A stretch of 5,349 nt of DNA from contig JANWJY010000167.1 of NCBI GenBank assembly GCA_025451715.1, positions 1 through 5,349 of the forward strand. The letters are read 5' to 3'. Source of the stretch: Fimbriimonadaceae bacterium. GTDB lineage: Bacteria; Armatimonadota; Fimbriimonadia; Fimbriimonadales; Fimbriimonadaceae. Position numbers and translations under genes: made by a program. Positions within the stretch are counted from its first letter, which is position 1. Every line of letters starts with the position of its first letter. The notes below the pieces were generated by a model, which saw only the letters and a list, made by a program, of their open reading frames with translations, was not told where the DNA came from and searched no databases. Of this stretch, positions 1 to 5,349 are shown one piece after another.

Positions 1-550
1 CAGTCGGCCCGCTGCCATAGAACACCAGGGCCGCTGAAAGATCGGATCGCTTGGTCGCAAACCGGAAGGTCTGCGCCCCACCCCAGCAGAAACCCCCGAC
101 CACAATTTTCCCGTTTCCGGAAGGGATCTTCTTCGCGTAGTCACACGCGGCCATCAGGTCCGTGTCGACGCCGTCGGGAGTCAGCGCAGACATAGCAGTT
201 CGGATCGCGCCGGCCTCAAGGCTCGAAGTCCCACCACCATTGGCGCCCAGTCCGCTCAAAAAGTCAGGGGCGACCACGATGTAGCCCGCCGCTGCGAGCT
301 GGTCGGCCATCAGCATCGCCCAGTCGCTGAGTCCGAAGATCTCGTGGATCAGTACCACCACGGGAGCTTTCTCCTTGACTTCGGGATAGGCGACAAAGGC
401 TTTGAGCGTACGCCCGCCGCTCTTGAGGTCGACCCACTCGAGGTGCCTCGGCGAGGCGTCAACCTGTTTTTTGGCCCAGTCTTGGGCGAACGTAGGAGCC
501 GCCATCGAAGCGGCCACGACGAGAAGTCCAATGCGAAGAACGGGTGTCAT
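1..550 (-). CDS. Secreted dienelactone hydrolase family protein (3' end outside window)
   Basis: An open frame on the minus strand runs from ATG at 550 off the left edge, giving 183 visible residues. Residues 1-22 look like a Sec signal peptide: Arg6, then a hydrophobic stretch, then Ala-x-Ala-like cleavage at TFA|QD. The rest is an alpha/beta hydrolase of the dienelactone hydrolase (DLH) family. HEIFG (68-72) carries the family's conserved Glu70, and GFCWGG (153-158) is the nucleophile elbow with Cys155 in place of the usual serine, as in classical DLH. Family members hydrolyse lactones or esters such as dienelactone in chlorocatechol breakdown, but many paralogues have unknown substrates. 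A signal peptide points to an exported hydrolase rather than a cytosolic catechol-pathway enzyme. The catalytic Asp and His would lie beyond the window. It begins 20 bp after the hydroxylase stop and is probably co-transcribed. The Shine-Dalgarno is poor (only TGGGTG just upstream). The family call is firm; the substrate is unknown. Confidence 0.9.
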   Translation of the reverse strand, partial: MTPVLRIGLLVVAASMAAPTFAQDWAKKQVDASPRHLEWVDLKSGGRTLKAFVAYPEVKEKAPVVVLIHEIFGLSDWAMLMADQLAAAGYIVVAPDFLSGLGANGGGTSSLEAGAIRTAMSALTPDGVDTDLMAACDYAKKIPSGNGKIVVGGFCWGGAQTFRFATKRSDLSAALVFYGSGPT

Positions 551-570
551 GCACCCATTCTACGCAGATT

Positions 571-1473
571 CTAGTGCGGCTTGCGCCGCATAAACATGCG
601 GGCCAAGGAACTCTCGACCTTGCGAGACCACTTGAAGAACGCAGACCCCAGCTTGTCGAGCTGCGCGATCGGGAAGCGTGGACGCTTGAGTTCTGCGTCC
701 TTGAACGTCACCTCGCCGCCTTGGATCGGCATATTGTCGGGCCTTCGATGCGTGCCGAACACGTGGTCCCACACGGCCCAGCCCCAGAACCCGACGACCG
801 CGAGGTTGCTCACCGGACGCCAGTGGTGCATCAGGTGGAAGCCGTAGGCGTGCCTTGTCATCTTTCCGAGGTACTTGCTCTCCATCGCTGGCTTCCAGTA
901 CTTGTCGAACGGCAGGTGCGTGATCGCATGCCAGATTTCATAGGCACTGTAGCAGAGCGTCGCGGTGAAGATCACCGACGAGAACACAGGGGCGCCGCTG
1001 AAGATCAACGCGGCAGGGATGGCGAGCAGGATGATGAACACGCCATAAAAGATCGTCAGCGCGTAGTACGGGAACATCATGGACTCTTCTTGATGCTCGT
1101 GGTCGATCGGGTAGTAGCTCTCGACCGGCACCATCTTGGCCGGCTCGTTCGGCGTGATCGGCGCCTTGACATTGGTCAGGCCGTGGTGGTGGCTGTGCGC
1201 CTTGTGCATGGAGCCCAAGAACGGCAGCACTGAACTGTGGAGCAAGTATCGGTGGTAGAGGTACTCGAACAGGCTCAGCGGGATCCCGAAGAGGAACGTG
1301 CAAAGCACGATCATCCATGGCTGCTGGAACTCTGCAATGAAGGCACTGGGGCTGATTACATAGAACACACCGAGAGCGAGCGCCAATTGGCCGAGGGTCG
1401 AAAGTGTAAACCAGCCGTACGGGAGTCCGTTCGCAGGTGCGTGTTCGTGGTCGTGTTCGTGAATGTGGCTCAA
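571..1473 (-). CDS. Fatty acid hydroxylase / sterol desaturase superfamily membrane protein
   Basis: This 300-residue integral membrane protein has the histidine clusters of the di-iron fatty acid hydroxylase superfamily (sterol desaturase, fatty-acid 2-hydroxylase, carotene hydroxylase relatives). The clusters are HRYLLH (74-79), HKAHSHHH (90-97), HAITH (182-186) and HAYGFHLMHH (208-217). Hydrophobic segments lie near 23-41, 54-72 and a hairpin around 133-178, which places the clusters on the cytoplasmic face as expected. Such enzymes use O2 and electrons to hydroxylate or desaturate lipids; the actual lipid cannot be read from sequence. The N-terminus has His at 3, 5, 7, 9 and 11, an unusual metal-binding-like tail. 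The C-terminus is basic (RRKPH). The start is TTG at 1473: no in-frame ATG or GTG exists back to the in-frame stop at 1611-1609, and an AGGA sits 9 nt upstream of the TTG. It is probably first in an operon with the downstream DLH-like gene. Confidence 0.88.
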   Translation of the reverse strand: MSHIHEHDHEHAPANGLPYGWFTLSTLGQLALALGVFYVISPSAFIAEFQQPWMIVLCTFLFGIPLSLFEYLYHRYLLHSSVLPFLGSMHKAHSHHHGLTNVKAPITPNEPAKMVPVESYYPIDHEHQEESMMFPYYALTIFYGVFIILLAIPAALIFSGAPVFSSVIFTATLCYSAYEIWHAITHLPFDKYWKPAMESKYLGKMTRHAYGFHLMHHWRPVSNLAVVGFWGWAVWDHVFGTHRRPDNMPIQGGEVTFKDAELKRPRFPIAQLDKLGSAFFKWSRKVESSLARMFMRRKPH

Positions 1474-1482
1474 AAGATGGTG

Positions 1483-1486
1483 TCCT
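1483..1486 (-). promoter_or_regulatory. Shine-Dalgarno supporting the TTG start of the hydroxylase
   Basis: AGGA on the minus strand lies 9 nt before the TTG at 1473. It decides the start, because the frame is open further upstream but offers no ATG or GTG there. Confidence 0.5.
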
Positions 1487-1501
1487 GAACGTCGTCTACT
1501 T

Positions 1502-1516
1502 GGGCTTGAACAGCCC
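1502..1516 (-). repeat. Small perfect hairpin in the hydroxylase leader
   Basis: GGGCT and AGCCC form a perfect 5-bp stem around a 5-nt loop, about 29 nt upstream of the TTG start. There is no T-tract after it, so it is not a classical terminator. It could be a leader structure or chance. Confidence 0.3.
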
Positions 1517-1542
1517 TTGGCGACACCGTTGTTGCCTAATCC

Positions 1543-1548
1543 ATTATG
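1543..1548 (-). promoter_or_regulatory. Candidate -10 element for the hydroxylase-hydrolase operon
   Basis: CATAAT on the minus strand matches five of six positions of the sigma-70 -10 consensus. It lies about 70 nt upstream of the TTG start, in the only gap on this strand long enough for a separate promoter to this gene pair. The matching -35 region is poor (TACACC at 17-bp spacing), so this is a weak prediction. Confidence 0.22.
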
Positions 1549-1560
1549 ACGAAGGAAACC

Positions 1561-1579
1561 GCCCAGGTGTAGCTTGGGC
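1561..1579 (-). terminator. Weak stem-loop downstream of the SGNH-like gene
   Basis: GCCCA and TGGGC form a 5-bp GC-rich stem with a 9-nt loop, 30 nt after the stop of the SGNH-like gene. No run of T follows, so if it ends transcription it is not a standard intrinsic terminator. Chance is a real alternative. Confidence 0.2.
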
Positions 1580-1608
1580 CCATCGGCTACTTCGAGCCAC
1601 GAATGTGT

Positions 1609-2298
1609 TCAGGCCTTCTTTCGCCTGACGACGGCCGCTCTTGCCGTCTGCATGAGCGCGGCGGCAGTCTGAGGATCAACTCTACGCGGAGCGTGTTTCA
1701 GGCTCGAATCGGGCCCGGCTATCCAGTAAGCGATCGTGCACGCCGCGAGGTATGCGCCGGTCATGTTCGCGTGGTTCCCGTCAGTTGACCAAAGCTCGAG
1801 CTTCGGCTGGGTCTTTAGCACTTCGTCCCACGCGTAGCAGATCGGCAAGACGTCCCCACCTGCTGCCTTCCGGATGATCTCGTAGTGCTGAAAGATGTAG
1901 TCGCTCTCCGCCCAGCCCTTTCGCGGCCACTCGGCGAACAGCAGCGCCTTCGCCCCGGCCCGCTTCGCCCGTGCAGCTAAGGCGATTCCCGCGGCTTGCG
2001 AATACTCGTACTTGTGGCTGCTGCTGATCATCGCGCCCTGCAGCACGACGTGAGTCCACTTTCCACCATCGATCGCCGTGCGTACCTTTGGTTGCTTTTC
2101 AATGTCGTCGAGGTGCGCGCCCGTCATCATCGAGAACTCGACCTTGCTGCCGTTTGACCGCAAGAGCGAGGCGACCTGGCCAGTCAGGTCGTTGGACGCC
2201 GTGTGGCTGTTGCCCAAGAACAGGATCTTGTATGTGGCAGGAAGCGGTTTCTGCTGGCCGATCAACAAGTGCGAAACGAGTGCAAGGAGCATCGCCAC
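1609..2298 (-). CDS. Small SGNH/GDSL-like hydrolase family protein
   Basis: This 229-residue protein begins with a short hydrophobic segment (3-14) that lacks the usual positive residues, so export is possible but unproven. The mature part opens with beta strand ILFLGNSHT (25-33), the block I pattern of the SGNH fold with Ser31 as candidate nucleophile. Gly60 fits block II. DGNHAN (173-178) supplies the C-terminal Asp-x-x-His pair (Asp173, His176). The GNSHT form in place of GDSL resembles bacterial SGNH relatives of the DUF4886 type. The usual block III GxND is not recognisable; VVLQG (84-88) sits where it should be. Family members are esterases, acetylhydrolases or carbohydrate-modifying enzymes; no substrate can be named. 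GTG at 2298 is the longest start, since an in-frame stop lies just upstream at 2331-2329. ATG at 2292, two codons in, is an equal alternative. The gene follows ada with 47 bp between them and may share its transcript. Confidence 0.75.
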   Translation of the reverse strand: MAMLLALVSHLLIGQQKPLPATYKILFLGNSHTASNDLTGQVASLLRSNGSKVEFSMMTGAHLDDIEKQPKVRTAIDGGKWTHVVLQGAMISSSHKYEYSQAAGIALAARAKRAGAKALLFAEWPRKGWAESDYIFQHYEIIRKAAGGDVLPICYAWDEVLKTQPKLELWSTDGNHANMTGAYLAACTIAYWIAGPDSSLKHAPRRVDPQTAAALMQTARAAVVRRKKA

Positions 2299-2322
2299 CC
2301 GTAATGTATCGCAATCGACGGG

Positions 2323-2341
2323 GAAACGTCACCGCCGTTTC
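2323..2341 (-). terminator. Perfect 6-bp stem-loop just after ada
   Basis: GAAACG and CGTTTC pair perfectly across a 7-nt loop, starting 4 nt after the ada stop codon. It lacks a T-tract (CCC follows), so it may be a weak or factor-dependent terminator, an mRNA 3'-end stabiliser, or chance. Confidence 0.3.
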
Positions 2342-2345
2342 AGCG

Positions 2346-3398
2346 TTAGACGAGAGAAAGCTGTCCCTGTTCGAGGTCGAGCAACCGCCGCTTCCGCCAA
2401 AGCCCGCCGCCATAGCCGCAAAGTGTGCCGTCTGCCTTGACGACGCGGTGGCAGGGAACGATGATCGCAATCCGATTGTCGCCGTTCGCCTTTCCGACCG
2501 CGCGTTGCGCGTCCTTGCGTCCAAGATCCTCCGCCATCTGCGAATAGGAGAGCGTCTCGCCATACGGAATCCGAACCAGCCGGTCCCACACCTCGACCTG
2601 GAAATCTGTCCCGCGGTAGTCGAGGGGTAGGTCGAACGATTTCAGAGCCCCTTCAAAGTATGCGTCTAACTGCACGGCCAACTCTCGCAGCACACTGGTC
2701 TCTCCGGGCACGAATGAACACCCGTACCGCGCCTGAAGCGTCTTCATCTGGGTCGCCATCATCCGCCTGTCTACAAACTCCAACAAATAGAGCTTCGAAT
2801 CGTCCGCAACGGCCACCATCGCCCCGAGCGGCGTCTCCATACGCTTGATCGCGAACACAGGCCCGTCGGCTTGACTCGGTGAAACGCCAAACGCCTTGTG
2901 GAACGCCTCGCGGAACCCGCTCGTCGAGTCCCAGCCGGAGAACGTCGCCGCCTCGATCACGCTCGTGCCGCCCTTGATCTGTTGAAAGGCTCTTCCGAGT
3001 CGTAGCCCGCGCTGATAGGTCTGGAACGTCATCCCGTGGTTCTGCAAGAACCATCGCCGCAACCGCTCGGGAGAAAGCCCGTTTTCGCGCAATGTCTGCT
3101 CGGTGACGCGCTCTTCGGGTAACACCTCCACGAGCGCCTTCGCCTTTGCGACCCAATCCGGTGTCCCTTGTATGCGCTCGAGCGGCTTGCAGCGAAGACA
3201 GGGCCGGTATCCGGCGAACAGAGCCTCCTTCGGGTCGGCAAAGAACTCGACGTTCTCGCGCTTGGGGCAGCGAGCGGGGCAGCCAGGGCGGCAGAAGATT
3301 CCGGTCGTCTTGACCGCGACGAAGAACACGCCGACGAAGCTGGTGTCCTTCTCGGTCATAGCCCGGTACATCCTGTCTGGGTGGGGGAGCGTCGTCAC
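2346..3398 (-). CDS. ada: Ada: methylated-DNA-protein-cysteine methyltransferase and transcriptional activator
   Basis: The 350 residues match the length and full domain order of E. coli Ada (354 residues). The N-terminal metal-binding domain has Cys36, Cys40, Cys67 and Cys70 (CRPGC ... CLRC). Cys36 corresponds to E. coli Cys38, which accepts a methyl group from DNA phosphotriesters and turns the protein into an activator. An AraC-type helix-turn-helix region follows at about 82-175. The C-terminal O6-alkylguanine methyltransferase domain carries PCHRV at 315-319, with Cys316 as the suicidal acceptor. All key cysteines are present, so both repair and regulation should be intact. GTG at 3398 is chosen because it leaves a short lead before the conserved DRMYRAMTEKD region, as in homologues; internal ATGs at codons 10 and 14 would shorten that region. 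The Shine-Dalgarno is weak (AGAAAG). By analogy with E. coli, methylated Ada may activate its own promoter in the divergent gap. No alkB or alkA is seen beside it. Confidence 0.95.
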   Translation of the reverse strand: MTTLPHPDRMYRAMTEKDTSFVGVFFVAVKTTGIFCRPGCPARCPKRENVEFFADPKEALFAGYRPCLRCKPLERIQGTPDWVAKAKALVEVLPEERVTEQTLRENGLSPERLRRWFLQNHGMTFQTYQRGLRLGRAFQQIKGGTSVIEAATFSGWDSTSGFREAFHKAFGVSPSQADGPVFAIKRMETPLGAMVAVADDSKLYLLEFVDRRMMATQMKTLQARYGCSFVPGETSVLRELAVQLDAYFEGALKSFDLPLDYRGTDFQVEVWDRLVRIPYGETLSYSQMAEDLGRKDAQRAVGKANGDNRIAIIVPCHRVVKADGTLCGYGGGLWRKRRLLDLEQGQLSLV

Positions 3399-3514
3399 AA
3401 GAGCTTTCTACCGCCCATTCTCCCCTGTGTGCCGCCGAAAAAACCGCACCAATGTCATCTCGGGGCGCAAGGCTCGGGACTCGGGACTTCGTGCTAGGTA
3501 CCCTCGGACCTTCG
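3399..3514. promoter_or_regulatory. Divergent intergenic region between ada and the ABC exporter gene
   Basis: This 116-bp gap separates the divergent starts and must contain the ada promoter and probably that of the ABC gene. I see no convincing -35/-10 pair on either strand and no recognisable Ada-box. Its right half (about 3458-3512) is low-complexity and GC-rich, with a short direct repeat, and is open in the ABC reading frame. Confidence 0.4.
3473..3488 (+). repeat. Short tandem repeat (7-bp unit CTCGGGA, two copies plus CT)
   Basis: Two perfect adjacent copies of CTCGGGA (3473-3479 and 3480-3486) are followed by CT. A related CTCGGAC lies at 3503-3509. The repeat is inside the open 5' extension of the ABC transporter frame and looks intergenic rather than coding. 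Confidence 0.55.
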
Positions 3515-5308
3515 ATGGCGGGCGAAGGCACAAAGAAGGAAAAGAAGCAGCTCGACCGAGCCATGGTCAGGCGCATCCTTGGCTTGTTCAAACCGCACAA
3601 GCGCATGGTCTGGCTGACCTTAGGGGCCGTCGTCGTCGGAGTCCTCCTCGGACTGCTTCCTCCGTTCTTCCTCCAGCACATTATTGACGTCGGTCTTCAG
3701 CAAAAGCGCCTCGACGTGATCGCCGAGTTTTCGCTCCTCACCGTCCTTGCTGTGATTGCGGGCGCGGCGTTCACGCTGCTCTACGGCTACTGGAGCTGCG
3801 TGGTCGGCCAGAAGATCATGTGCGACCTGCGGCGCACGCTCTTCACCCACTTGCAGAGCATGTCGCTGCGGTTCTTCACCTCGACGCGCACGGGCGAGAT
3901 CCAGACGCGCCTCATCAACGACGTGCAGGGCGTGCAGACGGTCGTCAGCAACACGATCACGGACCAGCTCAGCAACCTCGGCATCGCTGTCTCGACGCTC
4001 GCCGCCATGATCATCCTGGACTGGCGACTGACGATCCTCAGCGTAGGCATGATCCCGCTCTTCGCCCTCTTCGGGAACTGGTTCGGCGAGTTCGCCCGCA
4101 AAGTCAGGCAAGGGACCCAAGAACAGACCGGCGAGCTTAACTCGATGATGCAGGAGACCCTCAGCGTCAGTGGGATCCTGCTCACCAAGACCACGGGACG
4201 CCTTGACGTGCTTACGTCCAAGTTCGACGTCGAAAACCAAAAGCTCGCAGGCTGGCAGATCAAGTCCACCGTCGTGCAGTACATGTTCTTCGGCCTCATC
4301 CGGCTGATCACGCAGCTCGCGCCGGCACTCGTTTACTGGCTCGCCGGATGGCTGATGATCTCGCAGGGCGACGCTTCGCTCACGATCGGCAAACTCATCG
4401 CGTTCACTTATCTCCAGACGCGCATGTTCTTCCCGATGACCGGCCTGCTCAATGCACAGGTCGAGATCATGTCGAGCTTCGCCCTGTTCGAGCGCATCTT
4501 CGAATACATCGACATGCCGATCGACGTCAAAGAGTCCGCCAATCCGGAAAGGCTGGAGAACATCCAGGGCCGCGTCGAGTTCCGCGGAGTGAAGTTCTCT
4601 TACGAAGACCGCCCGACGCTTGAGGACATCAGTTTCATCGCAGAGCCGGGGCAGCTCGTCGCGCTCGTCGGTCCGAGCGGCGCAGGCAAGACCACGATGA
4701 CATACCTCATCCCGAGGCTCTACGACGCCGACCAGGGCCAGGTGCTCGTTGACGGGCACGACGTGAAGAACATCTCGCTCGTGGACCTCGCCTCGAACGT
4801 CGGAGCCGTCACGCAAGAGACATACCTCTTGCACACCACGGTCCGCGAAAACCTCCGCGTCGCGAAACCGGACGCGAACGACGAAGACATCGAACTCGCT
4901 TGCCGCTCCGCGGCGATCCACGACCACATCGCGTCGCTGCCAGACGGCTACGACACGATCGTGGGTGAAAGGGGCTACAAGCTCAGCGGAGGAGAAAAGC
5001 AAAGGCTCGCCATCGCCCGCGCCATCCTCAAGAACCCCAAGGTTCTGATCCTCGACGAGGCGACTTCAGCGCTCGACACCCGCTCGGAGCGCCTGATCCA
5101 AGCCTCGCTCGGTGAGCTCATGAAGGGAAGGACGACGTTCGCCATCGCACACCGCCTCTCGACGATCCTTGCTGCCGACCAGATACTGGTGCTCGACAAG
5201 GGACGGATCGTCGAGCGGGGAAGGCACGCCGGGCTCCTTGCCCAAAACGGGCTCTACTCCCGCCTCTACCACGAGCAGTTCAGCTCACTGAGCGAAACGA
5301 CAGCCTAG
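3515..5308 (+). CDS. ABC exporter half-transporter (fused membrane and ATPase domains)
   Basis: From ATG 3515 the protein has 597 residues, the usual size of MsbA/LmrA/BmrA-type half-transporters that work as homodimers or paired heterodimers. The membrane domain has about six helices (roughly 32-52, 72-92, 149-167, 172-189, 257-279 and 288-306). The nucleotide-binding domain follows with aromatic A-loop Tyr363, Walker A GPSGAGKT (386-393), Q-loop Gln434, signature LSGGE (490-494), Walker B VLILDE (510-515) with catalytic Glu515, D-loop SALD (518-521) and switch His546. Both ATP-site halves are canonical, so one polypeptide can form an active homodimer. Such proteins export lipids, drugs or peptides across the inner membrane; no peptidase domain is present and the substrate is unknown. 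The open frame extends back to ATG 3452, but those 21 extra residues are repeat-derived and lack a Shine-Dalgarno. ATG 3515 has only a weak GGA 6 nt upstream. It is divergent from ada and no partner half-transporter is visible. Confidence 0.93.
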   Translation: MAGEGTKKEKKQLDRAMVRRILGLFKPHKRMVWLTLGAVVVGVLLGLLPPFFLQHIIDVGLQQKRLDVIAEFSLLTVLAVIAGAAFTLLYGYWSCVVGQKIMCDLRRTLFTHLQSMSLRFFTSTRTGEIQTRLINDVQGVQTVVSNTITDQLSNLGIAVSTLAAMIILDWRLTILSVGMIPLFALFGNWFGEFARKVRQGTQEQTGELNSMMQETLSVSGILLTKTTGRLDVLTSKFDVENQKLAGWQIKSTVVQYMFFGLIRLITQLAPALVYWLAGWLMISQGDASLTIGKLIAFTYLQTRMFFPMTGLLNAQVEIMSSFALFERIFEYIDMPIDVKESANPERLENIQGRVEFRGVKFSYEDRPTLEDISFIAEPGQLVALVGPSGAGKTTMTYLIPRLYDADQGQVLVDGHDVKNISLVDLASNVGAVTQETYLLHTTVRENLRVAKPDANDEDIELACRSAAIHDHIASLPDGYDTIVGERGYKLSGGEKQRLAIARAILKNPKVLILDEATSALDTRSERLIQASLGELMKGRTTFAIAHRLSTILAADQILVLDKGRIVERGRHAGLLAQNGLYSRLYHEQFSSLSETTA

Positions 5309-5334
5309 AAGCTTCCAATCACGGCTCTTTGGGG

Positions 5335-5349
5335 GGAGGGGCTTAATGC
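5335..5349 (+). promoter_or_regulatory. Strong Shine-Dalgarno and probable start of a further gene
   Basis: GGAGG (5335-5339) in a G-rich run lies 6 nt before ATG at 5346-5348, the best ribosome-binding site in the window. The stop of the ABC gene is 37 nt before this ATG and no clear terminator intervenes, so a co-transcribed downstream gene, perhaps an exporter partner, is likely. Only one codon is visible, so its product is unknown. Confidence 0.45.

Noticed and set aside
544..1233. Plus-strand open frame (229 codons) opposite the hydroxylase
   Set aside because: It mirrors the hydroxylase codons, is rich in Arg, His and Val, and shows no family motif. The minus-strand gene with four histidine clusters explains the region.
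2299..2330. Possible promoter (GTGACG, 18 bp, TACATT) before the SGNH-like gene
   Set aside because: Both hexamers match the consensus at only four of six positions and the -10 would sit about 3 nt from the GTG codon, leaving almost no leader. Read-through from ada explains expression as well.
2653..3681. Minus-strand open frame of 342 codons overlapping ada and the ABC gene start
   Set aside because: It lies in another frame of ada DNA, is arginine-rich and low in recognisable structure, and would overlap two well-supported genes.
3620..5002. Long minus-strand open frame (460 codons) opposite the ABC transporter
   Set aside because: It is antisense to a gene with every canonical ABC motif. 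Its translation is rich in Arg, Asp, Glu and Val with no recognisable domain, typical of a GC-rich shadow frame.
5309..5345. Possible intrinsic terminator after the ABC gene
   Set aside because: AAGCTT is a short palindrome, but there is no stable GC stem followed by a T-tract in these bases.

Overview
The window carries five protein-coding genes and no RNA genes, mobile elements or CRISPR arrays that I can see. Four genes lie on the minus strand and one on the plus strand. The DNA is GC-rich, coding density is high, and three of the five genes appear to start with GTG or TTG. This fits a free-living, high-GC bacterium. The gene mix (secreted dienelactone-hydrolase-like and SGNH-like proteins, a full-length Ada, a homodimer-type ABC exporter) does not fix the phylum. 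Armatimonadota or a similar soil/water lineage is a guess only.

Layout, left to right. Positions 1-550 (minus) hold the N-terminal part of a secreted dienelactone hydrolase family protein whose C-terminus lies outside the window. Positions 571-1473 (minus) encode a membrane fatty-acid-hydroxylase/sterol-desaturase superfamily protein with a strikingly histidine-rich N-terminus. It ends 20 bp before the hydrolase start, so the two probably form one transcript. A 135-bp gap (1474-1608) holds two short inverted repeats and a weak promoter candidate. Positions 1609-2298 (minus) encode a small SGNH/GDSL-like protein. Positions 2346-3398 (minus) encode a three-domain Ada protein for alkylated-DNA repair and transcription control. 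A short divergent region then leads to an ABC exporter half-transporter on the plus strand (best start 3515, end 5308). The last 40 bp end in a strong Shine-Dalgarno and an ATG, probably the first codon of another gene.

Functionally these look like separate housekeeping or accessory units: esterase-type hydrolases, a di-iron lipid-modifying oxygenase, methylation-damage repair, and lipid or drug export. I find no evidence of a new multi-gene system. The points most worth a second look are the His-x-His tail on the hydroxylase, the divergent Ada/ABC pair, and the repeat-derived 5' extension of the ABC open frame.
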